In this document: positions 1-13,345 of the stretch, piece after piece
How the letters are laid out: every line of letters begins with the position of its first letter
Numbering within the stretch: position 1 is the stretch's first letter
Assembly: GCA_930367205.1 (NCBI GenBank)
Contig: OV884012.1
Span: forward strand, 35,064,796 to 35,128,795
Direction of reading: 5' to 3'
Source of the DNA: Acanthosoma haemorrhoidale
Taxonomy: Eukaryota; Arthropoda; Insecta; Hemiptera; Acanthosomatidae
DNA: 64,000 nt
Made by a program: the position numbers and the translations under genes
The notes under the pieces: generated by a model
Told to the model about the DNA's origin: nothing
The model's database searches: none
What the model saw: the letters and a program-made list of their open reading frames with translations, nothing else

Positions 1-3000
1 TCAAATCGCTCATATGTCTCTTCCCTAGACTTCCGGTTAGGAATCACTCAAAAAATTATCATTAAAACATTTATCCGCATAGTCTTTAAAGTATGCTTTG
101 TTTTATTTAAGCCGATCGTTCACGAAACACCTATTCCACATGCTATCCACAATTGCAAATTGTTCTTTCAGTTTATGTTAAAAGCTTCTTCGATCGAATG
201 ATCTGAAAATAAATTTTGCTTCATAGGAACAGTTTGTTGCATTCACTATCAATATCATATCTTAGGCCAACTTGTGATTGATCGCGAACGATACGAGAAG
301 CCTCGGCATAGATCTGAAATTGTCTTATGGTATCTTAAGTAAGACTATTCAATTAGACGAGAAGATACTGCATGAAAAAGAGCCAAATAAGGAAGAAACT
401 CAGAGTACGACCATTGAAGGAATGGAAGTTGAAATTGAATCGGCGAAGTATGTATGTGGTAATGGAGACAACCGAAGTATAAAATGGTTAAAAATTGGAA
501 GCAAAGTATCACGGAGAGGATAGGGAATGCTAAGGAGAGCATAATAAGATGAACGTAATAAAGAAAAGTGGAGAATATAAGACTGTTTATTACGCTTAAC
601 AGCTACTGAAAGAGAGATAAAAATATGAAACATAGGAAATAGAACATAACCTTTGTTCGTACAAATAGTAGCCATAAAAATGGTTAAATCCATTGGAAAC
701 TTATGAGGTATATTCCACAGCCCCTTAAAATTTGCTGATGAGGTTTTCTGTATGACACAATAATGAGAAGTAAGAAGAAAAAAAAAGTAATATTTATTAA
801 CTGGTCCGCTTCTGCCTGACTTTCTTAACAATTTACTTCTCAGCAGCTATTTAAGATGTCGAGTACATATTGAAGGAGTTAACACAAACATATTCTGAAC
901 TGAAGTTTTTTTTTTTAAATCATGGATATCATTCCTATCCGGTTTTAATATATATATTTTTTTAGACTAATGTTTTAGTTATTTACATATTTTTTTTTTC
1001 TTCAGCGACGGGGAGACGGTTTATAAAAAAAGTAGAAGTGTCTAGTTTTACTGCAGTTAAAACAGCCATGCGGTGATCATGATGATTCTCTCATGGCAAA
1101 TGTAAACCATCTATTCAACGGAAAAGATCTTCATCAAGATCAAAGATTTCTAAAAGCGCTAGTCTGTTGAAGAAGCCTTGCTATTGCTTAAGACTAAGAG
1201 GTAGCAATAACATTGAAAGAATATTAACTGATAGGAAGAGAGAATCAGAATCGAGATTATGTTTAATCAGCCTATTCCTGATCATTTCTGGTTGAAGTGT
1301 CTTAAATTGAATAAAGTAAACAGTAAACAAACACCAGCCAGCTAGTTACCTGCTGTTAACAGGTGGAGCAAGTGCTACCCAATAGGTGAAAATTCCAGCT
1401 CCTTAAAAGACCAATCTGTGCCATGAGGTAACGTGTTAAAAAAAATTATCACGTTCCTGTTTTTTGGGTCTGATAACTGTTCGGGCGTGACGTAGTTGGG
1501 TCTAACAGCCAAACCAGGTAGGCGTTTCCGCGCCCTAGTCGCCTAACAAATATTTTTAAAATTACTCTACTTAGAGTGGGTAATTTACACCGGATAATGC
1601 GAAAACATAAATTTGTCTTTGAAACATCTACTTCAATTGATAGAAGTGATTAGTTGTCGAATGGCATTGAGTCGATGTGGCAAACTTCACAGAAAAATCT
1701 CTAGGTAATGCCTGGGGTAATTCATTGACCTCAAACCCCCATTTATTATTTTTTCAAAGTTACTAAAAATATTGAGCTATATTTCAAAGGGATGCCTTCA
1801 CTTGTTTAGAGCCTCCAGGGCGCTCGCATACTTGTCTACATTATATATTAGAGATTCGAACCTAGAAGACGATCGCTGTGGAAAAAGTCCATTTTTTTTT
1901 TTTACTTAATTACTACTACATTTAACTACTTTCCCTTGCAGCGGAAAAAGAAAGTGAAAAACAACTGTGAATGAAAAAACAAAACAAATATCAGTATGCC
2001 ATGGCAAAAATATTTAAAATGCAACCAGTAAATTACCTTATGATATTTTTCACAACTTGTTATTACTAGTTCTTATTTTATCATATTATAAAGTATTAAT
2101 AGTTCATTATAGTATTATTTATATTCTGTAAAATTCTATATGTCTGCTTATTGTAACTGAGGCTGTAATTTGAGACGTTAACATTCTTTAATTTATGTTT
2201 AAATAACATCATTATCATTGCCTAATTCTTGAATGCAAAGGTTAATTAGTTTCGGTTCTTAGAAAAAGTCTATTGGATGGTCTGAAGGTATTAAGGTCAT
2301 CCACGAGGCAGTAAGCTATCTGGTTGAAGTGTCTTTTAACTAATGACTAAACATGTCATCTCTCTAAACCATAGTCTACCAATTGATTGTGTTCGAGCCA
2401 CTTTCCAGGAGGCTACTGATCCTCCAAAAACGTGGCCGACGCTTCTGTAATTTGACAGATGTGGTCGTCATAAACATGCAGGTGTAAATCGAGGATCACT
2501 TTACTGCTTACAGATAAACTTGACACTGTAATTACGGTTGAGGTAATACTCCTTGAGAGGATTGCGACTTAACGTTACTGTAAACTCGCATGTGTCCATA
2601 AGATTAACAACGCACCACTGGGAATCTTTAATATTCTCCTAAGGACATTTCTTTCGCGGAAATTGTATGTTAACTGGCTAACAGTCGTGTGATCGTTCAA
2701 GAAGTAGGGGGATCACTGTCTTACTCATTACCTGCTTTCCAGCTCTAAATATATTATTACTTTTAAGTTGTTTTTCTGTGATGGACCCAGTGTCGTTAAC
2801 ATGCCGCTCTTTTTTACTAGCCAAATTTATTAAACTGAGGTGGTTGGTAGGCCAGTGTTCATTCATTCTACACATTTGTTCTGAGATAGTTAAAAAGTTC
2901 TTTAGGAGAGATCGCCTCACTAAAAGACTTCAACTCTTTGTTGTCCGAGGTTTGGGGCGCACCAAAACATACCCTTCCAAAAGTGTTGTCTCATCTCTAG

Positions 3001-3400
3001 AAGAATCCTTTGTCAACTGCTTATGTTTTATTCTTCGAGACAAAGCCTGCTTCAAGCTTTCCCCATGTCAACGAAAAATTTCAAAGTCGGAACCTCTATT
3101 TGAACGGCTAATGAAATAGCAAACACCCAGGAAGCTGCCCTAAATCGACACCCCACTTTGTGAATCCTGCGGATCCCATCTGTGTAGAGGGTCATGCAGA
3201 AATTAAATTATACTATTTCAAGCTTATCAATATGAGGAACATATACGCGTTGTAAAAAATCTGCTGCCCCTTTAAACCCTTATCGGTTTGAATTATCAAT
3301 TCTTTATATTATCAGTATTATCATTACTATTTTTTTTCTCTCGCGAACGACTCAAGAACAATAGTCAGGACAGGTAACTATCACAGAAGTAGGTTATTAA
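1..3400. other. AT-rich DNA without a recognised gene
   Basis: No coding exon could be recognised on either strand. Open frames are short and have no domain I know. Overlapping frames near 2680-3120 exist on both strands; the minus-strand one has a protein-like composition but is interrupted by stops and may be old transposon debris. One tRNA-like promoter box is described separately at 1801-1890. The stretch could be intergenic, or part of a long 5' intron of the masquerade gene, whose first exon was not found. Confidence 0.5.
1801..1890 (-). repeat. possible tRNA-derived SINE fragment
   Basis: Read on the minus strand, a good RNA polymerase III B-box (GGTTCGAATCTC) lies near 1845-1856. The A-box side is weak. 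This may be a SINE remnant. No clear 3' tail or target duplication was seen. Confidence 0.3.
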
Positions 3401-3429
3401 CAGTCCACCGGAAGATACAGTTATAACTT

Positions 3430-3860
3430 TTTACCGTGCAGATCTGTTCGCCCATTGTATTTAAATGACCAGAGTGGCCTACAGTCGGCCACGGCCGGCA
3501 TGAGAGGTTCAACGTACCCCAACGGTTATGCGCAGTGTCACGATAAAGTATCTCCCAGGCGACCTCTGACCTTTTCGGATCCTGAAATATCGTTCTTGGG
3601 CCCGAAGACCTGCCTCCATGATAGACCCCCGCCCTTCTCCTCGCCCGAACACACTAATAACAGACTATATATAATCAGTAAACATATCATGCCGACCTCA
3701 GAAACCAGCACTATCTCTAAATATAGCCGAGAACTTTGCCTGAGGGCATTCAACTTTCCACAGCCTTGGCCGACCCTGACCGAGCCTCTTTTATTGTATC
3801 TGCTTGTTTATTGGCCTCTGGCTCCAAATTGCCGTGTCTATCTTAATGGATACTGATAAA
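3430..3860 (+). other. GC-richer island with a 133-codon open frame
   Basis: The base composition rises clearly above the surrounding AT-rich DNA, and a frame stays open from 3455 to 3856. It does not begin with ATG at its left edge. I recognise no domain, signal peptide or repeat in the translation, and the opposite strand is partly open too, which suggests composition rather than coding. It could be an untranslated exon, a promoter-proximal island or a transposon fragment. Confidence 0.25.
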
Positions 3861-6800
3861 CAATATGCCTACAGTACTAAATATTATGAATATTTATAAG
3901 TGTTGTTAGGTAAAGGGTGAGGGTTTTTCTCGCATGTAATATACCCGTCCAAATGATGCAAGATCAAGAGCACATCTGCAAAACACTTTCAGAGGTATTC
4001 AAAGAATCATAAAAGAATAGAAGATTCTAGACTTTGAGAAAGGTAAGCATATGCTACAGGTCAGAAAAAGGAATAAACATAGGTGGGGTTCAAATAGACT
4101 CTTTTGAACAAAGGAATTTTGAACATAAAAAATCTACCAGCACTAAGCAAAAATTATACAGATATTAGAGGGACAACTCCACAACACGAGAGGTACTAAA
4201 GACAGAAAAAGTGCTTCAAAGACTAGTAATTCCATTTTAGGTAGAAAGCCTAATTTTTTTATTTTATTTACTTACAGAATTTTGAAAATGGTACGAATGG
4301 GGTTAGCTTAAAGTTTAATCCTCCTAGTATTCTTCAAGAACTCCGAGTATGATAGTTCACTCCATCAATCGAAGGAGCTCCTAACTTACGAGGCATAGAA
4401 AGAAGATTTTTGTAAAGATCCTTTTTGTCTAATCATGATACTACGAGTAAAATACACACGATTCTACGATGTGGTACCAAATAACATTCTCATTCTTCTC
4501 AGCTCAACTTAAAATTAAAATTCGTTAATTTTTTTTAAATTAAAAATTCACAGTATTTAAAAATTGAATTGTTAAAGTTGAAAATTGTTGCTGAAACCAT
4601 GAAAAGGGTACTTTCTGAAAAGTAACAGTGTCGTTTCGTAATAAGTCGTGAATTAAGTTCAATTAGATCACAGTCCTCTTCTCCAAGGTGGCATGACTAA
4701 ACGTGAAAAGTGACGCTGGAAAAGTGGAACCTTCAACGACGAAACTGAAAGTAGAACCAACCCATTCGATTGAAAAGTTGTTTGCAAATTCTCATTGACA
4801 CTTATTTTTTTGTAAAAGTGTTTGTATTTTGTTAAATTGTTGTTGGTGGGTATCAGAGCATGAGTAACTAGACAATTTTCTAGTGCAAATATCGATCAAG
4901 GATAGAAACATTAATAATGCTTGATGTGATTCAAACACTTAAATTGGACTGTAATGGTTATGTTGGTAAAATACAAACAGAAGACTGCATTGGAAGTGTA
5001 ACATTGTTAGGGTAAAATCAAACGACTTGGAATATTAGAAAGAAATCATATGATAGAACGCTTTAGTAAAGGAATGCCTTCTCTACTTAGCTATATCACT
5101 TGAAGAAGAATGCGTTTTCTTGAAATGAAATGACTAAGAAAAGGTCCTTCAACTAGTATTCCCACCGCTGTGACTCACCAGGCATTAACTGTGGGAAGAT
5201 AGCCTTATCGGTCGCTCCCGAAGAGATTGGTAAGAAGCGGAAAGTGGCGGAAGAACGGTGCGTGGCGCAGAGCTAACTGGACCCCAACTGGTGCGTGCCT
5301 TCCTAACGGTCTAACCTAGTCCTTACACTCCCGCCGCCACCACATTTGGGTCGAGTTCACACGCTTAGTGATCTATAACTACCCCTTTATACCTCCCGCC
5401 CTGTCTTCCCACTTATCTCTCTATAATAGTATATGTGCATGGCTGTAACTGTGCCACCGTAATCTCACGACGACCAATTACCTCCTTGAAGAATACTTTT
5501 AAGGAGGAGTTCGGTAGTGAACAAAACGAAAACGCATCCCCGTTTCACAACTCTTGAAACAAAAGATCAGAATTGACTGGTCTGAAGTTATTTCAAGTTT
5601 TTATTTACGGGATTTCCAAGATATTCCAAAAATAATTTTGGGAGTCAACTAAAGAAATCGCGAATTTAATGGCGTCCGAACCGTTTTAAATAAGATATTA
5701 TCGGTCAGTATTTTAGCAATTCACAATGTCAAAAATCAACAATACACTAAAAATTGGTGAACCAGAGGTAAATAAATGACCGCCTCGCTGGAAAATGCCG
5801 AATTAACCCCACAGTATCCGTAGAGACCGAGATGCAGCCCTGCCCGACACTGCACTAGATCCAAGGACGACACCTCCACCTTGAGCCGGGTCCAATGCCC
5901 TGACTTGCGATGCCTTGCCGTCTTTTTTTAATTGTTTATTGTCATATGGAGCTGGCTAAAACATCCAAGTGGTAATAATAAGGAAATCATATATATTTTA
6001 ATTTAGCGGTTTCTCCTTCAGTGTACTCTTCTGTCCAATGTGCAAGGGTCAAATTTCAAGCTTCCTCTTCAGGACGATAGAGATCTTGCTAATGTAACAA
6101 CTTCCAAGTTCCACTGAATGTTAAGAGATTGAGATTGATCGTTGGCAATCATTCGAGGTAAATACCTTATTCTTCAAAAGGAGACGCTAATATGCTTTGG
6201 CAAACACTCGACTACTGGAATATTTTTCCGAAGAAATCTCTGAAACATAAAGTCTCCGGATATGTTCAAGAGGATATTATACTAATTAGATTTTAAGGGC
6301 TAGCCAAGATCGTGAGATTATAGGAGTCTATTTTATTTTCTCGTTCATGGCTTAAAAATAACTGAGATGAAAAACATCAACTAGTACAGAATTATTTTGT
6401 TTTAGAAAACGTCAAATATTTTTTAATTTAAAATATTAAATTAAATTGAACCACAAAGGTAGAGTGTGGATATTGATAACATGTAGATTTTTTTAACATA
6501 TAAACATAAAATCGAGACGAATTCACTTTTGCCACATTGTTTTTCTTGAGCGAGCACACTTGCACACATATGGATGTACATAGCCAAAGAGATTTTCTCC
6601 GAACAGGCAGAGGCGAAGAGAGAGAAGCAAGCTGAAATGGGACGGTGTTGGGAAAGTTGTCCCCAGAGCCGGGTCCTTACCCCCCTTCAGACCATCTGTA
6701 GACCACCGGCGGAAGTGTCCTCAGTCCTTCATCCTATCCGTATTTTCTTCTCTAGTATACTCTTGTCAGTGTAGACTATTATAAATTACTTAACTGACGA

Positions 6801-9376
6801 TTGAAATGAAGAACTCCAAATAGAACAATAGGCATTATTGAGTGTGGTAGTAAATTCTTACTTTCCATCACTGAAGAGTTCATTAAGTCAGTTCCCTAAG
6901 GAAAAAGATTAACATAAACCTATTACTTAGGAATTAACTTAGCAGAATCTGCTATTAAAGCCATTAGTAGATAAAAAATGTACGCACTTAAGTAATTAAC
7001 ATACAATGCCACGGAAATATATCATTATTAAAAAAAAAACTTTATTGGATTAATTACTGGGACACGTAGTGAGCAGTGAATATTCCGCATAAATCAGTAT
7101 TAAAATCCATTACACATTTTACATTATTTTGAAGAATAAGAAAATTCTTCATCAGGACCTTATCCAGTTATGTATAGCATGTTAGTACATAAAATAGTTA
7201 AAAATCAGACACCACATTCGTTGTCTTTAGTTAAGCTGATCCGCTTTAGTTGTGAATTAGTAGTTAGAGGAAACCTCATCACAGTCTTGTCATTTCTCAA
7301 GTTTTCAACTCAGTGTATTTTACTCAGTGAGTTTTTTCTGTTTCTAATCGTATTTTACTTGATCAGCCTCCGCTGGCTCTTATCCAGTGACGCGGCTGAG
7401 TGACGCGTAGGAGCGTGGGGGACTCCCCAAGACTCCGCTTCCTCCTTCGCATGGGAGGGAGGTGACAACCTTGTGGACTTGGGATCCCTCTGGGCTGTTT
7501 GTAAATATTGTATGAATGAGCGAGTGAATGATGAATTGTAAATATGGTATGAATGATAACATTTATCTCAATTACTTATTGCCTAATAAAAAGGCAGATT
7601 GTAATTTTATCTTAATAAAAATTGTTTTAAAAAAAATCGTATTTTAAGTTCTTAGTTTTTATGGTTTTCTTACAACATAAATGTTAATTAAATAAACAAT
7701 CAATTATTTCGGAATCTCAGAGTACACTTGGGATATGACATTTGTCATCAATGACAATTTATTAATTTGTCAAATGAACAGGCTTAATGTGCTGATAAGC
7801 AACACGCTTTATTTATTACAAAGTTCTGTTTAATGGCCATACATACGGATAATGAATGTCTAACAAGGGATGGTCCTTTTGAAGAACTAAACACTTACAA
7901 CTACAATTTACATACCTTACCTGCTGAAGAACTGCTGACATCGGCATCCTGGGTTTCTATTTTAAATTGCAGATTTATTCTCCATTTTGGAATTTTGGTG
8001 ATTATAATTTCCAGGGCAAGCAAATAAATTGAAACGTAACTGCCAGGCCCAAAAGGAGAGGCTCTACTTTTAAACTAATACACGTACCTGCCTGACCGAG
8101 TGTAACGGTCGGTAAGTCTGTTTAGTCAGATAGTGTATACAATAGGGTAGTGGCAGAAAAAATTATCTAAGTGAAGTTTTGAAGGAATATTCAACAATAG
8201 CCCTGGCTACGCTGCATACTTATGACTTAGCTACAATTCCGCTAAGAATGAGGGGGGGGATGTCTATTAACTCACCTCTTTCTTCTCTCTGACTTTAAGC
8301 TTTATCGTCACATTTCAGAATTTATTTAAGATTTAATGCTCTGATTTCTACCTTATCATTGAGGTCCATCATTGGATGGCGTTTTTTCACCTTCTACGCC
8401 CATAATTTCGTTTATATATATTTCCAAAAATGGACTTTAGCTCGTCATTGTCTAAATGCAAAATTAGTCAATAAATGGTAAAATTTCTTTTGTAACCATA
8501 AAAAAAAAAAAATGGAGAGGAAACTGATGTGGTTAGAAAATAAGTACTTCTCAATACACATATTAAGTTTTTCATTCGATTTTATGATTAGGGAGTAATA
8601 GACAAGGAAAAAAAATGTTAGACTGGATGTTTACTTCGTCATCGAGATGGTACGTGTGGTACCATAGTGTATAAGATAGACCTTTGTGTGTAAGATCCAA
8701 TCACATTTCTGCGACTGGCGTTGAAGAAAGAGTTGTAGAAGCAAAGCATGAAGCAACAACCGTGGTTAGGTAACCAGCCAACAAAGCATTAGTAGTTTTT
8801 TTTAATGAATAAATGGACTGAACTAGATAAACTTCATTAAATGCGCCGGTTGGTCGCTCATCAGTGCGGTCATGTTCCATGGAATTTGCTGCTAACAAGT
8901 GTAAATATGACGTCATAAAACGTACCGTAGTTGAATTGTTAAATGCCAATCTTAAATTTTGAATGAAATACGAAATAAATTTATAAGTATAATATAATAT
9001 TATATGGCTCAAACGAAATCTTTATTTGACTGAATATTTCAGTTAAGAGTCTATTGGCATTTAATTTGGTGTTTTTCAAAAATAAACAGCGTCTTTATAT
9101 TCACTTATTGAAAGAAATGACATGCGATCGCTAAAGCCGTATAGGTATGTCAAAATTGGCACACTCCTGGACTAACAAATAGCAGTGTAAACCCCCGACT
9201 TTCTCTCTCTTCCTCCTCCCCCTAAATGTTTACAGGAATTAGGGGAAAATATTAATGCCAGGAGAGGGCATTACCCAAGGACAGGGGAACCTGAAATATT
9301 ACAGGGAATTGATTTAGATTTAGATTACCGACATTTATTAGATGATAATAAACAAATAGCATTTGATTAAAAACCC
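3861..9376. other. AT-rich DNA with small GC-richer patches, no recognised gene
   Basis: No gene was recognised. GC-richer patches stand out at about 5160-5480, 5760-5930, 6590-6730 and 7380-7500, each without a convincing long coding frame. Homopolymer A/T runs are frequent. The patches may be remnants of inserted elements or untranslated exons. Confidence 0.45.
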
Positions 9377-9556
9377 CCAAAAAAATACTTAAGCTAGTTG
9401 ATAAAAACTCCTTAAACTATTTGATAAAAAAAATACTTAAACTATCTGATAGAGAAAAACTCCTTAAACTATTTGATAAAAAAAAAATACTTAAACTATC
9501 TGATACAGAAAATACTTAAATTGTCTGATAAAAAAAAAATACTTAAATTGCTAATA
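9377..9556. repeat. tandem repeat, about 7 units of 20-30 bases
   Basis: Seven tandem units share the core AATACTTAAACTATCTGATA or the variant ACTCCTTAAACTATTTGATA, separated by A-runs of variable length. Units 2 to 5 alternate between the two variants, which implies that a two-unit block was itself duplicated. It looks like a minisatellite with no coding potential. Confidence 0.85.
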
Positions 9557-9599
9557 GTAAATAAAGTACAGTACTTTGGACGGCTTCATTGGGTACCTA

Positions 9600-9935
9600 A
9601 TCTGTCATCGTTGCTAATTATCGATGGCATCGATTAGTGGAGAGTTGAGCGAGGTCCTCACTGCTACGACTTCCCAGTCGAACTGTCCCCAGAGGTGCTC
9701 CACATAAACGATCGGCCGATAAGGCGGTGATAAGTAAACCATAGGCCGATAAGGCGGTGAGATGATGGAGGGCACTCGCGTGTGTGTTAGCCAACTCAAA
9801 TCTGAATCCACTCTGACTCTGCGAACGACTTATCAACCGGTGCTCCGTCCTTTTAATCCTCTATAAAGGATATAGTGTTCTTAATCCGATTACGGGGCCT
9901 CGGAGGCGTCCCGTATCGGTATTCGTTCGTTTACC
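9600..9935. other. CpG-rich island with a duplicated 17-base word
   Basis: A locally GC- and CpG-rich block. The word GGCCGATAAGGCGGTGA occurs at 9714-9730 and again at 9744-9760, a 30-base period. A TATAAAG-like string lies near 9861. It could be part of a retrotransposon LTR or a promoter island; no paired LTR was found inside the window. Confidence 0.35.
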
Positions 9936-11585
9936 TTCCAACATATTTCACTTAAACAAAATCAATACACTCACATTCGAAACACAAAGATATTCTTAGA
10001 ACAGTTATAATATTATCAATAATTATTAATTCGTTATATAAACTAAACAAAAAAAAAATATTTATCTCTAATTTACACTTTAAAATTTATAATAAATTTC
10101 ACGAGGGTACTTTGTTAGATAATTACTTGTCAGCGCAAGACCCCTTATTCGGGCTTAAACAATGAATGATAATTTTTTTTCCCTTCAATAAATAAAATAA
10201 ACGAATTACAGGCGTAAACAATCGCTAATTTACATTGGCTATAAAAGTCTATCGGTCACAGCAGTTTAGGTCTTAGAATTTGGATTTTTTTTTTAATCTG
10301 CATATCAGATACTTTGCCAAGGTTATAGTTACTATTTTGCTGCTGAAATGTTGCCACCTTATACATTTTGGACCTTAAACCAACTGTTATACTCATAGAA
10401 AATTCTCCATTTTTCAACAACCATATCCTACCATTGAACATTCTTTTCATTCAATAATTATCCACCTCCATTTTGTTGAATTGTGCATTCCCCTCTCCCT
10501 AGTCACTCCACTCCTTAGGCAAATGCTCTGTTCTCCCACCTCATCCTCGGCAGTCAAGGTGACCTCATACAAAACAATTATGGTTTGCTAGTGAACGCAC
10601 AAAGTGACAAATTAAGTGGTTTGGCTAATGAAATCACCTCAAAGATAAGACCGTAATGCATTGTATTGCATCGTACACGTTGGAATAAATCTTTATTATA
10701 AAAAAAAATGACTGGAGTATGGCGAGAATCAAATACGGTTTTTATTCACAACCTTTAGTTGCCAAGCCCAAAGTAAGAGACTCTTCTTTCAAACGGGAGG
10801 AAATTGGGGTAAAGGGATTTCTTTTGTCTGCGTGTTTTACGATTAAGACAGTAACGATCCGATCAATCTGAAATGTTGACTGGTTAATTCAACAACAACC
10901 CCGACTGTGTTGCGTATGTTTTTATTAAGACAATAAAAGAAAGCATGTGAATAATGGACAGCCTTGTTCCCATTAAGCACTCTTAAGTCTCTACTCAGAA
11001 AACCTATTTAAGATGTCAAGGGCACATCAATACGGTAAAGCAGAAAGAAATTTGATATTATTCCTGAAAATTATTTTGGAGACCCCCAATAGAAATCAAC
11101 TATTTAATTTAGTTTCAGGTGAATTCAATAGGTTTTTTTTTCATTGGTTAATATTTCATTTATTTACATTTTTTTTTCTAATTTAATAAAAAGCTTTTGT
11201 TTTTTTCAAAAATTAAGCATCTCACTTATGACCTCCTTTCCAGGCAGGTGTCCAGGATCCTTGACGAGAATTGCCACAAGCACAATTACTGCTTCACTTT
11301 TCTCGCTTTAGCGTCTACACTCTAGACTCTAGACAAGAGGTCCCCAAAGATTGTTATCTCGTTGCCAATTGCCAATTTTGACACTATTAGATAAACTACC
11401 TGCCTTTCTAATATTGAATTTTTACAAATTCGTCGACTTCAAATGTGTTTTTGACACCTGGTACAGTACTACTAAAGAAAATAAAGAGACAAAAAATAAA
11501 TGCTTCTAATGGGAGGGATGAACCTGATACTTTGATAGCGAACTTTTAATACTTGGCTTCTATTTAGTTAGGTTTAACCTTAAAC
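9936..11585. other. AT-rich DNA, nothing recognised
   Basis: Long A/T runs and short open frames only. No repeat, RNA gene or coding exon could be supported. Confidence 0.5.
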
Positions 11586-11837
11586 TCAGTGATTTCCTAA
11601 CTGTTTCTTGTTTCTGTAAGAATATTGGCAACCGCACTGAAACCCCTTTCCACGAGGGACGAAGATGGAAAAGCTATCAAAAACTTTCTCGCGATATTCC
11701 TTAATACAGGATAAGTAACAGGTATGTTTCTCTGAAGCCTGGAGAATGAATGTCACACCATCATCAATCTCGAATTTTCCCGTGATTGAAGCATGAAGTT
11801 CCCCGAATTCCTTATCTTCATCACGATTATTAAACAT
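11586..11837 (-). CDS. unrecognised small open frame (83 codons)
   Basis: An ATG-to-stop frame with a balanced, protein-like composition. It is acidic at the N-terminus, has four Cys (two in a CYLSC arrangement, then CGC) and a basic C-terminus. No signal peptide, membrane segment or known domain is visible. It could be a small gene, one exon of a gene, or a fragment of a transposon protein. There is no neighbour context. Coding status is uncertain. Confidence 0.25.
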   Translation of the reverse strand: MFNNRDEDKEFGELHASITGKFEIDDGVTFILQASEKHTCYLSCIKEYREKVFDSFSIFVPRGKGFQCGCQYSYRNKKQLGNH

Positions 11838-13009
11838 TTATTTTTTTAAAAATATTTACTTCGTAGGTAATTTATATGTCTATCATAACAAAGTATTATG
11901 TAAGTACGTGGGTACTATCTGTGTTATGTGGATTATTCCATTCTTGGAAAGCCAAAATTTTGGTCAAGAGTTGATTAAATGAGATCCACTCTCTTGGACG
12001 CCCAAATCAATGTCATGAAGCCCTAATTTTTGTTTTCGCTATCAGTGATTCCATGCAGTTCGGAGTTGACCAATCAGTGGTCGGTTTTCACCCTTGTCTG
12101 TTAATGCCCTGTTTACAACTATAACATGAAATTTCATTTGATGATCTGACGACATGAAAATTTTTCCCAATTCTATAATATCACGACTATATGTCGTTAA
12201 TTAATTAATCACTTAGTAACAAACTTACTTCTACCATATTGATATGTTATCAACTTAAGCCTCACGATATCATGATAAATAATATGAAATTTGCTTTTAT
12301 TATTTACTAACTAATGCAACCACTCATTAAAACTGTTCGTGCTTGACTCTGTCCTTTTTATAATAATCACAAAAAGGGCTTTGTAAATCAGAACCGCGAT
12401 ATCATATCACTAACTCATTCAAAATTTAATTTCGCTTAATCCTATATTATGGTGATTTTTTATGGCGTCGCAACACCGACGCAACGAGACAAATATGTAA
12501 AACGTCATGCCTCTGGGTCGATCAAATTATTCAAAGAAGACTGACAGACACACAGTATATACATTTTGAAAAATGACCGACGAAACCATAAAAATAGCCT
12601 TTTAATCGTTCTGTCTTCAGCGGTTTTGGAATCAAATTAGGGTCAAAAGTAGAAGCGCATCCCTTATAACAATAAACTTAATAATAGAAAAAATATTCAG
12701 ATGACCGCAGTGTTATTGGCAGATAGGACTTTTCGGTTGCTGTTTTCAGCGTTTAAATGATAATAAACCTCTTGTCATTTAATATCTATATTATTATTGA
12801 GTTATTCTTACAACTCCACAAATCAGCTTTGAATGTCTACCAAATCATGAATTATCACAAATGTCATGCTTGCTCTATTGAATGGTATCAGAGTCGGTGA
12901 ATAACTTCGAAGTTCTTGAATAATATTATGCCATGGTCACCATTATTTCGTTGTATTTTATTATAAAATTTAAGACATTGACGAAGAGAGCTGAAAAAAA
13001 AGTCTAGAA
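11838..13009. other. AT-rich DNA, nothing recognised
   Basis: No convincing coding frame. A short near-palindrome (GCGTCG ... CGACGC) sits at about 12464-12482, with no further context to explain it. Confidence 0.45.
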
Positions 13010-13345
13010 GACCAAAGATACAGCGATAGGCTCAGGCACCATGCTTGTGCTGCGGTTCCGTGGCCCAGTTAACCACTATGCTGCAGCCCTGTGCAGTGGC
13101 AGTTATGCAAAGGTTCATCGGCCCCCCAAGGCCACTGCTCTAACGGTAACCCCCTCCTCTTCGAAACCGAGAGTACCTGTCCCAGTTACCTTCCAGTCCC
13201 TAGGACTGTCCTTCTGACCCAATGGCGGCTCTACCTTTCATCAGCTGTGCAGTGCTCCGGATGACACGTACCATGCATCTGATCGTTGCCTCCAAGGCAT
13301 TAGCAAAAGTTAGCCTAAAGGGGTCACGTTTGAGCCTAGTCCTTA
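13010..13345. other. GC-richer block of unknown nature
   Basis: A sharp change to GC-rich sequence in AT-rich DNA, with no long open frame on either strand. The edges are abrupt, as expected for an inserted element or a processed non-coding sequence, but no terminal repeats or target duplication were found. Confidence 0.35.

Noticed and set aside
278..831. Overlapping open frames of 65-143 codons on both strands
   Set aside because: Composition and overlap on both strands suggest chance; no domain, splice context or start context supports a gene.
2678..3119. Overlapping 80- and 113-codon frames
   Set aside because: The minus-strand frame looks protein-like but is flanked by stops and matches nothing I know; the plus-strand frame is probably its shadow. 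Not called as a gene.
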